Shown here in pieces: positions 18,809 through 27,238 of a stretch of 64,000 nucleotides of DNA (its first letter is position 1; every line of letters starts with the position of its first letter). The translations under genes were made by a program, and so were the position numbers. This DNA comes from Helicobacter sp. MIT 21-1697 (GTDB taxonomy: Bacteria > Campylobacterota > Campylobacteria > Campylobacterales > Helicobacteraceae): positions 62,001 to 126,000 of the forward strand of contig NZ_JAPHNC010000002.1 in assembly GCF_026241255.1 (NCBI RefSeq), written 5' to 3'. The notes beneath the pieces were generated by a model, which did not search any database, was not told the origin of the DNA, and worked only from the letters and a program-made list of their open reading frames with translations.

Positions 18809-19372
18809 ATGTTACCACGTTGGAGTGATGATTTTAGCGTTCATCATCAGATTATTGATGAACAGCACCAAAAGCTTTTTACTCTTGCTCATAGAGCATA
18901 TAAAGTTGCTAATAGCCACGTTGCAGTCAATGATGTAAAAACTATTCTTATTGAGTTTTTTGATTATATGAAAACGCATTTTAAAGACGAAGAGGAATAT
19001 ATGCAAGCCATTGGTTTCCCTCAATTAGAGGAGCATAAAAAGATACATCGTCAAATCGTTAATGATATGGCAGGTATGGTAAAAAATGTGCATTCAGTAG
19101 ATGTGATTAAAGAAATGATTGCTACAATCGCAAAAGATTGGCTTTTAACACATATTTTGCAAGAAGATATGCAGATTGAAAAATATCGTAGAAAAGCGCA
19201 ACAAAACAATCCGATTACTCAACTTCAAAGATTCTATATTTACACTTGTGAGTGTCCGGGCAAAGAGCATAAACTCACGGAAGCGATACATACTTTTGTC
19301 AAAAATAGCAAATCAGGTATCCATTGCAAGGAGTGTCATTGCACGATTGTATTTCAGCGTATGTTGGAGTAG
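18809..19372 (+). CDS. Bacteriohemerythrin with cysteine-rich tail, copy 1
   Basis: 187 residues, no signal peptide. Residues 1-130 are a hemerythrin four-helix bundle with all di-iron ligands visible: the first His in HHQIIDEQHQ, HxxxE in THFKDEE, His residues in EEHKKIH, and HxxxxD in THILQED. It should bind O2 or NO on a non-haem di-iron site. The last 45 residues are extra: CECPGKEHKLT, then CKEC about 20 residues later, a CxC...CxxC arrangement like a small zinc ribbon or redox site. GGAAG precedes the ATG. A near-identical second gene follows 28 nt later. Confidence 0.9.
   Translation: MLPRWSDDFSVHHQIIDEQHQKLFTLAHRAYKVANSHVAVNDVKTILIEFFDYMKTHFKDEEEYMQAIGFPQLEEHKKIHRQIVNDMAGMVKNVHSVDVIKEMIATIAKDWLLTHILQEDMQIEKYRRKAQQNNPITQLQRFYIYTCECPGKEHKLTEAIHTFVKNSKSGIHCKECHCTIVFQRMLE
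18821..18902 (+). repeat. 82-bp direct repeat, copy in hemerythrin 1
   Basis: Identical to 19412-19493. It codes for the first di-iron ligand region. The spacing is 591 nt, a multiple of three, so recombination would leave one in-frame hybrid gene. Confidence 0.9.
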
Positions 19373-19400
19373 AATAAATTAAAAAATGGGAGGGGGATTT

Positions 19401-19955
19401 ATGTTGCCAGAATGGAGTGATGATTTTAGCGTTCATCATCAGATTATTGATGAACAGCACCAAAAGCTTTTTACTCTTGCTCATAGAGCATATAGTATTG
19501 CAAACAATAATAAAAGTTCGGCAAATGATGTAAAATCTATTCTGCTAGAGTTTTTTGATTATATGAAAACGCATTTTAAAGACGAAGAACAATATATGCA
19601 AGCCATTGGTTTTCCTCAATTAGATGAACACAAAAAGATACATCGTCAAATCGTTAATGATATGGCAGGTATGGTAAAAAATGTGCATTCAGTAGATGTG
19701 CTTAAAGAAATGATTGCTACAATCGCAAAAGATTGGCTTTTAACACATATTTTGCAAGAAGATATGTGTTATGAAAAATATCGCGAAGAGCAGCAGAATG
19801 TAACTTGCGAAGTGAAATATTGTTATTACACTTGTGGGTGTCCGGGCAAAGAGCATAAACTCACTGAATCTATGCATCTTTTTATTAAAAATTCCTCTCA
19901 CCCTACAAATTGTCAGGAATGTCATCAACCCATTAAGTTTAAAGACCAACATTAG
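19401..19955 (+). CDS. Bacteriohemerythrin with cysteine-rich tail, copy 2
   Basis: 184 residues from the ATG at 19401; the GGGAGGGGG just upstream is the ribosome site, and the ATG at 19386 overlaps that site. The di-iron ligands are the same as in copy 1, and the first 130 residues are almost the same protein. The tail keeps CGCPGKEHKLT and CQEC but is otherwise different (YEKYREEQQNVTCEVKYCYYT), with two more cysteines before the CxC. So the iron-binding part is homogenised while the tail has diverged. It ends 22 nt from the convergent capA-like gene. Confidence 0.9.
   Translation: MLPEWSDDFSVHHQIIDEQHQKLFTLAHRAYSIANNNKSSANDVKSILLEFFDYMKTHFKDEEQYMQAIGFPQLDEHKKIHRQIVNDMAGMVKNVHSVDVLKEMIATIAKDWLLTHILQEDMCYEKYREEQQNVTCEVKYCYYTCGCPGKEHKLTESMHLFIKNSSHPTNCQECHQPIKFKDQH
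19412..19493 (+). repeat. 82-bp direct repeat, copy in hemerythrin 2
   Basis: Identical partner of 18821-18902. Further long identical blocks follow in the middle of both genes. Confidence 0.9.
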
Positions 19956-19977
19956 ATTCTATAAATTACTCTTACCT

Positions 19978-21024
19978 TTATAAGCCAAGTTGAATATCTC
20001 GTTTGCCTTGTGTGATGATATTGGCATATTGTTTATAGATTTCTTTATAATTGGGCAAAATGGTATTATTGAGTTCATCAAACCACATCAATTTGAAATT
20101 TTTAAAGTGTGTATCGTAATAAGTGTAAATAAGCTCTGCGCGTGGATTTGAAAGCTTAACTTTGCCATCTTGAATCTTTGTGATATGCACACTTCCTAAC
20201 ATACCAATGCGTTTATTTGTGCCTCTTTGCCCAGAGATGAGATTACCAAGTGAATAATATACCAAAGTATCGCCTATCCATTCCGCAGGCTGCACTACGT
20301 GTGGGTGCGTACCGATAATCAAATCCACGCCCAAATCTGCTAAAAGCTTCGCATATTTTCTTTGCTCAATGCTTGGTTCAAACTCATATTCAATCCCCCA
20401 GTGCATTGATACTATAAGAAAATCTACTTTATTGCGAATGGCTTTTATATCTTTTTCAAGCATTGCCTTTGTATAGATATTTACAAGATATTCTTTGCCT
20501 TTTGGCAGTGGAATACCATTTGTGCCATAGGTATAGGCTAAAAGTGCATATTTAATGCCATTTTTTTCCTCAATCTTTGGGCTATTACGTTCTAAAAATG
20601 AGCTATAACTTCCTGCAGTGAGAGCAGGTTTTCCCTCCCAATAAGCCAAAGAAGAACGCACAGCTTTCTCTCCTCTATCAAGTGTGTGATTATTGGCAAG
20701 AGAGATGAGATTAAAACCCAACGAGAGCATATTATCGCCAAATTCTTGGGGTGAATTAAAGTTTGGATAAGTGCTTAAACCAAGCTTTACACCTCCGAGT
20801 ATTGTCTCTTGATTATAGAATCTTAAGTCATATTTTTCCATTACAGGTTTAAGTGTGCTAAGCATTGAACTAAAATCATAGCTTCCATCTTCTTGTTTAG
20901 CGTCTTTATACACAGAGGAGTGTAACAATGCATCGCCTCCCATAATAAGACTAAGTTCTTTGGTAGCCCCCAAGAGCAAGCTACTCCACAAGCATAAAAG
21001 TAATATTGCGCCTAATTTTTTCAT
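19978..21024 (-). CDS. Secreted CapA-family metallophosphatase-like protein
   Basis: 348 residues with a signal peptide (LGAILLLCLWSSLLLGA). It has the PGA_cap (CapA/PgsA) fold of the calcineurin-like superfamily: IMGGDALLH near the N-terminus, SLANNHTLDRGEKAV at about 115-130, VSMHWGIEYEFEPS, and LIIGTHPHVVQPAEWI. In Bacillus, CapA takes part in export of poly-gamma-glutamate, but no other capsule gene is present here, so the true role in the periplasm is unknown. AAAGGAG lies upstream of the ATG. The gene starts 2 nt after the trpC-trpF stop on the same strand. Confidence 0.85.
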   Translation of the reverse strand: MKKLGAILLLCLWSSLLLGATKELSLIMGGDALLHSSVYKDAKQEDGSYDFSSMLSTLKPVMEKYDLRFYNQETILGGVKLGLSTYPNFNSPQEFGDNMLSLGFNLISLANNHTLDRGEKAVRSSLAYWEGKPALTAGSYSSFLERNSPKIEEKNGIKYALLAYTYGTNGIPLPKGKEYLVNIYTKAMLEKDIKAIRNKVDFLIVSMHWGIEYEFEPSIEQRKYAKLLADLGVDLIIGTHPHVVQPAEWIGDTLVYYSLGNLISGQRGTNKRIGMLGSVHITKIQDGKVKLSNPRAELIYTYYDTHFKNFKLMWFDELNNTILPNYKEIYKQYANIITQGKRDIQLGL

Positions 21025-21026
21025 TT

Positions 21027-22526
21027 TTACTCCTTTGTAGATTCTATCGCATTTTTTAGATTTTCAAGTAAGGTGCGGAGTTTGTGAATGTCTTTTTTTC
21101 CTGCCTCCCTCTCTATGCCAGAATTAATATCAAGCAAAGTAGGCTTAAGAGTCAAGAAATCTGCAATATTTTGCGGATTAATGCCTCCCGCAACACATAA
21201 ATATTGCTCTTGCAGTGCGCGTAAAACATCTTTGTTGATACTTTGTCCCGAGCCGCCCCCTTGCGCACTTTTAGAATCTACAAGGCAAAAAACTCCCTCA
21301 TAATCTTGTGTAAAATCCTCTTTGTGAGTGATATTTTGCACAGGATAGAAACAAAAAAGCGCGTCTTTCAGTGCGCTTTTAGCAAATATATCAGGAGCGA
21401 GAGGACTTAATCCGTGAAGTTGAATTGCATCAATATAACCTTGCTCATAGAGGGTTTTTGCTTCATTGAGTGATTGTTTGTCATCATTGACTACTGCTAT
21501 GCGCAAAATATGCGGATAGAGCTTGTGCAAGGCTTTAGCAATATCTTTAATCCGTTTAGATTCTATATATCGTGGGCTTTGCTTAACAAGGATAAAACCG
21601 AGCATATCTATTTTTTCTTGCGCTACCATAAGCGCATCATCAAGGTTTGTAATGCCACATATTTTAAGTAGAGGTTGAGATTGTAGGGTGCGCATACTTA
21701 GGGATTCAAATACTTGGCGATAAAAGCGAGGCTTTTGTGTGTTACCAAGTGTAAAGGCGTGTTTGAGAGACTGCAAAGCGGCAGTTGGATTTTTATGTGC
21801 AACAAGATAGCTGCCACAAAGTAGTCCATTAAAACCTAAAGAACCTACCACAAAAGCGCAGTGAGGAGAATCTATACCAGATTCAAAGATAACTTTGCTA
21901 TGGGGAAGTGCATTTTTAAGCGCACAGGCTGCGGGAATATTAATTTCAAAGGTGTGAAGACTGCGCGAATTAATCCCTACAAGTGGTGCTTGAAGTGGAG
22001 CAATAAAGTCAATTTCGGCTTGAGTATGCACTTCAATAAGCGGTGTAATCCCAACTTTTAAACACTCCTCATAAATTGCCTTAAAATGCGAGAATCCCTC
22101 ATTTTCATCAATAAACATTGCCACAATGAGTAGCACCATATCTGCACCTGCACGATAGCTTATATCAATTTCCTCTACATATTGAATAAAGTCTTTGCGT
22201 AAAATACAGGCATTGGGATAGGCAGATTTTACAGCCATTAAATCACACAAACTACCCCCAAAATGTCGCTCTTCACAGAGCACTGAAATTGCTCCAGCAC
22301 CGCCATTAAGATAATCTCCAGCAAGCTTTTGAGGTGATTCTATCGTGCCAATAGCTCCAGCTGAAGGCGAGGAACGTTTGATTTCGGCAATAAAAAAGAT
22401 AGAATCTAAACGAGGCTTGATTAAAGGGTGGATTCTTTGTTTTGGTATCTCATAGCCAAAATCAAAGCCTTTAAGGGCAATGTCTTGTGAGCGTTGCGTT
22501 GTGATTTTGGCTAAAACTTCTACCAT
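21027..22526 (-). CDS. trpCF: Fused indole-3-glycerol-phosphate synthase and phosphoribosylanthranilate isomerase
   Basis: 499 residues with two TIM barrels. Residues 1-255 are TrpC: the catalytic Lys/Glu region FFIAEIKRSSPSAG, LRKDFI, GINSRSL and VIFESGI. Residues about 283-499 are TrpF: LLKICGITNLDDALM with the catalytic Cys, DAIQLHG, and LVDSKSAQGGGSGQSI with the catalytic Asp. A TrpC-TrpF fusion is known in E. coli and H. pylori. Here it stands without other trp genes, paired with capA (2-nt gap). Whether the rest of the tryptophan pathway is elsewhere cannot be seen. Confidence 0.93.
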   Translation of the reverse strand: MVEVLAKITTQRSQDIALKGFDFGYEIPKQRIHPLIKPRLDSIFFIAEIKRSSPSAGAIGTIESPQKLAGDYLNGGAGAISVLCEERHFGGSLCDLMAVKSAYPNACILRKDFIQYVEEIDISYRAGADMVLLIVAMFIDENEGFSHFKAIYEECLKVGITPLIEVHTQAEIDFIAPLQAPLVGINSRSLHTFEINIPAACALKNALPHSKVIFESGIDSPHCAFVVGSLGFNGLLCGSYLVAHKNPTAALQSLKHAFTLGNTQKPRFYRQVFESLSMRTLQSQPLLKICGITNLDDALMVAQEKIDMLGFILVKQSPRYIESKRIKDIAKALHKLYPHILRIAVVNDDKQSLNEAKTLYEQGYIDAIQLHGLSPLAPDIFAKSALKDALFCFYPVQNITHKEDFTQDYEGVFCLVDSKSAQGGGSGQSINKDVLRALQEQYLCVAGGINPQNIADFLTLKPTLLDINSGIEREAGKKDIHKLRTLLENLKNAIESTKE

Positions 22527-22583
22527 AAATATTGTTCCTTATAATATTTAAAGAAGCGATTGTAGCATATTTGAGGTAATCAC

Positions 22584-24650
22584 TTAGAAATAATATGAGA
22601 GATTAAGTGTGCCCGAATAGGTTTGAAATGCGATGTGTGAGCGCGAATGAAACACAAAAGCACCAAGAAAAATCTCTTGAGTTAATGGCATAGAGCCACC
22701 TAAATGAAAGGTGAATCCAAGTGAATTTTTTGGGCTAAAGCTAAGGTGTGAAGAGCCAAAATATGCATAAAAAGAGGGATTTGTGAGCACATATTGAATC
22801 TGCACTCCACCAAAGAGAGAGTGCTGCTTTTTTATATTATATTGCCCCTGTGTGCCAAATACGAGCTGTGGTAAATGAGAAAACCACATAGGAGCTGAAA
22901 GTTTAGCAGAAGTAGCATTTGAAATACTAGATTCTCTCAAGCTGCTTTGCATACCAAGGGCATAATCAAATCCCATAAATGACTTTATGTGCAATTTTTC
23001 ATTTACAATATGAGGCACTCCAAGGTGAGCCCATAAGCCAAGCTCATAATAAGAATAACGCGCTTGAAATGAGCTATTGTTCATTAAGAGATAACGTTTG
23101 CTTTTATTAAAAGTCGTGCCAAAATACGCAAGGAGCAAGATTTCTATTTGTTTTAAGGAGATTTTATCATTTATACCGACAAGGAGAGAGCGTGTATTAA
23201 AGTGAGTTTGAGAATCTCCAAATGAATGAGTGGCATTCGCAGCTGCATAGGTAGTAAAAACATTAAGATAATGCGCCCCATAAGGTATCTGCGCGTTAAG
23301 ATTCGCACCATAAAGAGGAGATTTAAGCCAACTGCGTGAGCCATAGGAAACAAAAGGAGCAATATTTACTTTTCGGGGGGGGGGCATTGCCTGAGAAGCT
23401 TGAAAAGAGGCAATGTTATGCTGCAACATACTCCAAATATGCAAAGGAGAGGCATAAACAAGCATAGATTCAATACTATCGTTGATATTGTCGCTAAGAT
23501 GTGAGAGATAATCCCTATTGCCATAAGCATAAATGCTTTCTTGAGCTGTTGTATGAGGGTTATAAAGACTTTCTTCAAGTGCAGTAAGAATATTTTTTGA
23601 TTGTATTGGCAAAGAATCTCTAAAGGCGTCAATGGCTTGATTATTTTTAGTAAGTGCAATTATCGTCTTATCTAGGTAATGGCTAATTCTCGTGTCTAAA
23701 AATTCACTTTTACTTCCATTGAGTAAAACATCTCTATCTTTATCAAGCCTACCAGTTCCCCAATAGCCTGCAATTTTATGATCTACATTGAGTGTTGCTC
23801 CTCTAATATGAACTTTTGCTATGCCACGATTAGTTATCCTTCCATCAAGCTGTCCCATTGCCCCATTATGCCAACCTAGAATAAGTGTGTTATTAGCTTC
23901 ATTGGTTATATCTCCATCAACTTTGATGATTCCGCCATAAACTTGCACACTTGAATTTTGTGTTTTTCCAAGTTCTATTCCTTGTGCATTAATAAGGCTG
24001 CCTGTAATATGAATCCTCCCGCCATAGTTTATGAGATGTCCTCCACCCTGACTTGGTGCGTCATTTTGCCACAAGCTTCCTTGCACTAAATCAGCGCGTG
24101 GAGTGCCGCCATTGTAAAAATTCCCATTTACTTTGATGTTGCCATAATTCACAAAATGTGAAATGCCAAGACTTGAGAGGTGCGCACTTTGCCCTATGTT
24201 ATATACATCACCTATAAGTTCTATCGTGCCACTATTATGGAGAGTATTTTGGAATCTTATCGTGCCAGCATCTATAATCATTTGTGCATTATTGTGAATC
24301 GTGCCTTGAGAATTTATCACAACAAAATCAGTATTGCTTATGTGAAGTGTAGAGCCATTACCAAGATAAAAATTTGCATTGCGTGAAAAATGCACTTTTG
24401 ATGAGGGGGCAAATTCACTCGTAGGAATCTTTTGTCCTTTTTGCAAGATAACTTCAAGTGTGGCGCTATCTTCTAGTATCAAGCCACCTTGAAGAGCAAG
24501 TGTGTGCAAATTATTCATACTTAAGTTTGAATTGCTCCCTACGCTAAGTTTTTCTATGTAAAATACAGCATTTGTGTGATTTGAGCATAGTAGCGGAGAA
24601 AAAGGCAAAATGAGCAAAAACATAAATAAAATGTATTTAAATTGTATCAA
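22584..24650 (-). CDS. Autotransporter adhesin-like protein with C10 tract
   Basis: 688 residues from a TTG at 24650, chosen because GGAGG lies 8 nt upstream and it begins a good signal peptide (FKYILFMFLLILPFSPLLC). Residues about 30-320 are short beta repeats rich in Asn, Gly and Ile (INAQGIELGKTQNSSVQVYG, VDGDITNEANNTLILGWHNG and so on), typical of a beta-helix passenger. Residues about 425-688 form a beta barrel ending in LNLSYYF with the terminal Phe of outer-membrane proteins. The codons for MPPPRK between the two parts contain ten C in a row. The frame is intact as read. A shift there would remove the barrel, so the gene is very likely phase variable. The target is unknown. Confidence 0.85.
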   Translation of the reverse strand: MIQFKYILFMFLLILPFSPLLCSNHTNAVFYIEKLSVGSNSNLSMNNLHTLALQGGLILEDSATLEVILQKGQKIPTSEFAPSSKVHFSRNANFYLGNGSTLHISNTDFVVINSQGTIHNNAQMIIDAGTIRFQNTLHNSGTIELIGDVYNIGQSAHLSSLGISHFVNYGNIKVNGNFYNGGTPRADLVQGSLWQNDAPSQGGGHLINYGGRIHITGSLINAQGIELGKTQNSSVQVYGGIIKVDGDITNEANNTLILGWHNGAMGQLDGRITNRGIAKVHIRGATLNVDHKIAGYWGTGRLDKDRDVLLNGSKSEFLDTRISHYLDKTIIALTKNNQAIDAFRDSLPIQSKNILTALEESLYNPHTTAQESIYAYGNRDYLSHLSDNINDSIESMLVYASPLHIWSMLQHNIASFQASQAMPPPRKVNIAPFVSYGSRSWLKSPLYGANLNAQIPYGAHYLNVFTTYAAANATHSFGDSQTHFNTRSLLVGINDKISLKQIEILLLAYFGTTFNKSKRYLLMNNSSFQARYSYYELGLWAHLGVPHIVNEKLHIKSFMGFDYALGMQSSLRESSISNATSAKLSAPMWFSHLPQLVFGTQGQYNIKKQHSLFGGVQIQYVLTNPSFYAYFGSSHLSFSPKNSLGFTFHLGGSMPLTQEIFLGAFVFHSRSHIAFQTYSGTLNLSYYF
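23375..23384 (-). repeat. C10 homopolymer inside the autotransporter
   Basis: Ten C on the coding strand at about codon 423, at the passenger-barrel junction. The gene is in frame at this length. Slipped-strand changes other than multiples of three would truncate the protein before its barrel. Confidence 0.92.
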
Positions 24651-24800
24651 CTTCGCCCCTCCTTAATGTATGAAATTATGTTATCTTAAAAATAATGCTA
24701 AGAAACTTAAATCGTAATATGGGCAAGACAAATTTGATGTTACTAATTTACTCTTAAGTAAGCAAAAAGTTAAATTCTTATTTAAATATTAGATAGGCTT

Positions 24801-24823
24801 TAAGTTTGAAATATTTAAACTTA
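24801..24823. repeat. Inverted repeat upstream of cstA
   Basis: TAAGTTT with AAACTTA around a 9-nt AT-only core, apart from one G, 31 nt before the cstA ATG. It could be an operator or a leader hairpin; there is no evidence for either beyond the symmetry. Confidence 0.3.
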
Positions 24824-24854
24824 AAGGGAATCTAAAAATCTGCAAAGGAGAGTT

Positions 24855-27023
24855 ATGAACAAGATTCTAAGTATAGGGATATGGGCGCTTATATCGCTTT
24901 TGGGCGCGTGGTGCTTTGGTGTATTGGCATTGCATCAAGGTGAGCAGATTTCTGCGGTGTGGATTGTTGTAGCAGCAGTATGTATTTATATGATTGGTTA
25001 CAGATTCTATTCAAAATATATTGCAGAAAAAGTTTTGGGGTTAGATGATAATCGTGCTACTCCTGCAGTTGTGAATAATGATGGACGCGATTTTTGCCCG
25101 ACAAACAAAATCGTGCTTTTTGGACATCATTTTGCTGCGATTGCTGGTGCTGGTCCTCTTGTAGGTCCAATTCTTGCTGCACAAATGGGATATTTGCCCG
25201 GTATGATTTGGGTAGTAGTGGGTGTGGTGCTTGCTGGAGCGGTTCACGATTTCACAGTGCTTTTTGTCTCTATGCGCAGAAATGGTAAATCTTTAGGCGA
25301 AATCATTAAATTAGAGCTTGGCAAACCTGTTGGAACTATTGCAATGATTGGGATTTTGGGCATTATGATGCTTATCATTGCGATTTTGGCACTTGTTGTA
25401 GTCAATGCACTTGCAGAATCTCCTTGGGGATTATTTACGATTGCTATGACGATTCCAATTGCTATTTATATGGGACTTCATATGCGCTATATCCGTCCGG
25501 GTAAAATCGGCGAGGCAAGTATCATCGGCTTTGTTTTGTTGCTTCTTGCTCTTTTTTATGGACGTGATGTTGCGAATAATGAGTTTTGGGCTTCTGTATT
25601 TACACTCACACCCATTCAGCTGACCTATGTGATGATTGTGTATGGATTTATTGCAGCGATTTTGCCTGTATGGTTTTTGCTCGCACCTCGCGATTATTTA
25701 AGCACATTTTTGAAAATCGGTGTAATCGTGCTTATGGCGGGGGGGATTCTCATTGTTATGCCTGATGTGCGCTTTGAGAGTGTTACAAAATTTGTTGATG
25801 GCACAGGACCTGTGTTTAGTGGGGAGCTTTTTCCATTTTTGTTTATTACCATTGCTTGTGGGGCGATTAGTGGATTCCACGCACTCATTTCTAGCGGGAC
25901 AACACCTAAAATGCTAGAAAAAGAATCTCACGCGCGAATGGTGGGCTATGGCTCAATGGTTATGGAATCTGCTGTGGCAGTTATGGCTTTGATTGCTGCA
26001 GTGATTCTCACTCCGGGCTTGTATTTTTCTATTAATGTCGCTCCTGCTGCACTTGGCACTGCAGGCGTGAAAGATGTAGCAGAAGCTGCAGCTATTGCAG
26101 CACAGACTATTAGTAATTGGGGCTTTACTATCACTCCCGAACAGATTTTGCATACAGCACACGAAATTGGCGAAAATAGTATCTTGAGTAAAACCGGTGG
26201 TGCGCCGACATTTGCGATTGGGCTTGCCACTATCATTTCTCAAGTGCCACTTTTTAATCAAGGTTCTATGGCATTTTGGTATCACTTTGCGATTTTGTTT
26301 GAAGCTCTTTTTATCTTAACTGCTGTTGATGCAGGAACTCGTGCAGGACGCTTTATGGTGCAAGATGTTTTGGGCAATGTGTATAAACCTATTGGCAATA
26401 TTCACTCGCTATTTTGGGGCGTTGTGGCAACACTTATTTGTGTAGCTGGGTGGGGATATATCCTCTATCAGGGCATTACAGACCCACAAGGTGGCGTAAA
26501 ATCGCTTTGGACACTCTTTGGCGTATCAAATCAAATGCTTGCAGGTATGGCGTTGCTCACCGTTATTGTGGTGCTTTTCAAAATGGGCAAGGCAAAACAA
26601 GCGTGGGTTGCTATACTTCCTGCGGCGTGGGTGCTTTTTAGCACAATGTATGCTGGGGTATGCAAACTGCTTCCTGCAAATGGTGAGAGGGTGCATGATG
26701 CGGTAAGTCATATTGCACTTTGGCAAATCAATGGACAAAAGGCTGCTGCAAAATTATCAGAAGTTGCAGAGGCACAAGCTTCAGGATTAGATGCTGATAC
26801 GATTGCAAATCTCACTGCTGAAGCGACAAAATTTGCTACGATTGCGAATAATAACCTTATAAATGCGATTCTTTGTGCATTGTTTATGTTTGTTACTTGT
26901 CTTGTTTTGATTCAATGCGTGAGAATCTGCCTTCGTTGTGTAAAAGGCGAAAAGCTACCTTTGGCTGAAACTCCTTATCGCAAAGCGAGTGAGTTTGATG
27001 GGCGCATAGCAAGTATGCACTAA
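24855..27023 (+). CDS. cstA: Carbon starvation protein CstA family transporter
   Basis: 722 residues, about 16-18 hydrophobic membrane segments, normal for CstA. Family signatures near the N-terminus are NKIVLFGHHFAAIAGAGPLVGP and GAVHDF, with SSGTTPKMLEKE and VDAGTRAGRFMVQD further on. CstA proteins import peptides or pyruvate across the inner membrane and need a small YbdD/YjiX partner; a YbdD-like gene lies 2 kb downstream (29039). GGAGAG precedes the ATG. There is a G7 run at 25739-25745 in the coding sequence. A hairpin follows the stop. Confidence 0.95.
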   Translation: MNKILSIGIWALISLLGAWCFGVLALHQGEQISAVWIVVAAVCIYMIGYRFYSKYIAEKVLGLDDNRATPAVVNNDGRDFCPTNKIVLFGHHFAAIAGAGPLVGPILAAQMGYLPGMIWVVVGVVLAGAVHDFTVLFVSMRRNGKSLGEIIKLELGKPVGTIAMIGILGIMMLIIAILALVVVNALAESPWGLFTIAMTIPIAIYMGLHMRYIRPGKIGEASIIGFVLLLLALFYGRDVANNEFWASVFTLTPIQLTYVMIVYGFIAAILPVWFLLAPRDYLSTFLKIGVIVLMAGGILIVMPDVRFESVTKFVDGTGPVFSGELFPFLFITIACGAISGFHALISSGTTPKMLEKESHARMVGYGSMVMESAVAVMALIAAVILTPGLYFSINVAPAALGTAGVKDVAEAAAIAAQTISNWGFTITPEQILHTAHEIGENSILSKTGGAPTFAIGLATIISQVPLFNQGSMAFWYHFAILFEALFILTAVDAGTRAGRFMVQDVLGNVYKPIGNIHSLFWGVVATLICVAGWGYILYQGITDPQGGVKSLWTLFGVSNQMLAGMALLTVIVVLFKMGKAKQAWVAILPAAWVLFSTMYAGVCKLLPANGERVHDAVSHIALWQINGQKAAAKLSEVAEAQASGLDADTIANLTAEATKFATIANNNLINAILCALFMFVTCLVLIQCVRICLRCVKGEKLPLAETPYRKASEFDGRIASMH

Positions 27024-27026
27024 ATA

Positions 27027-27046
27027 AAGCTCCCGCTTGGGGGCTT
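27027..27046 (+). terminator. Possible terminator after cstA
   Basis: Stem AAGCTCCC / GGGGGCTT (8 bp with one G-T pair) and loop GCTT, 3 nt after the cstA stop. No U tract follows directly; a T-rich stretch comes 10 nt later. It may separate cstA from the downstream outer-membrane genes. Confidence 0.5.
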
Positions 27047-27172
27047 ATAAAGCTTATTCTTTTTAAGAATCTCTTGTTTGGGCTTCTTAAAAACTTCTTA
27101 TCCATACTCAAACAAATGTATAAAATTGTTACATTTTTATTTTTTTCTATCTCAAAGGCTATCAAAACGTTA

Positions 27173-27203
27173 TTGGTTTGCATTTTTTTTTTTTTTGTAT
27201 AAT
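27173..27203 (+). promoter_or_regulatory. Phase-variable promoter with T14 spacer
   Basis: TATAAT at 27198-27203 is preceded by 14 T at 27183-27196, and TTGGTT at 27173-27178 could be the -35 box. The spacer would be 19 nt now and 17 nt with two fewer T. The outer-membrane gene ATG at 27239 is 35 nt downstream. Poly-T promoters of this kind control some H. pylori adhesin genes. Confidence 0.7.
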
Positions 27204-27238
27204 TTATTTTAACTAAAGAGACAATAAAGGTGGGGGTT

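Noticed and set aside
25946-26285. Antisense frames opposite cstA
   Set aside because: No ribosome site, Cys/Ser/Thr-rich mirror composition typical of antisense to a membrane protein gene.
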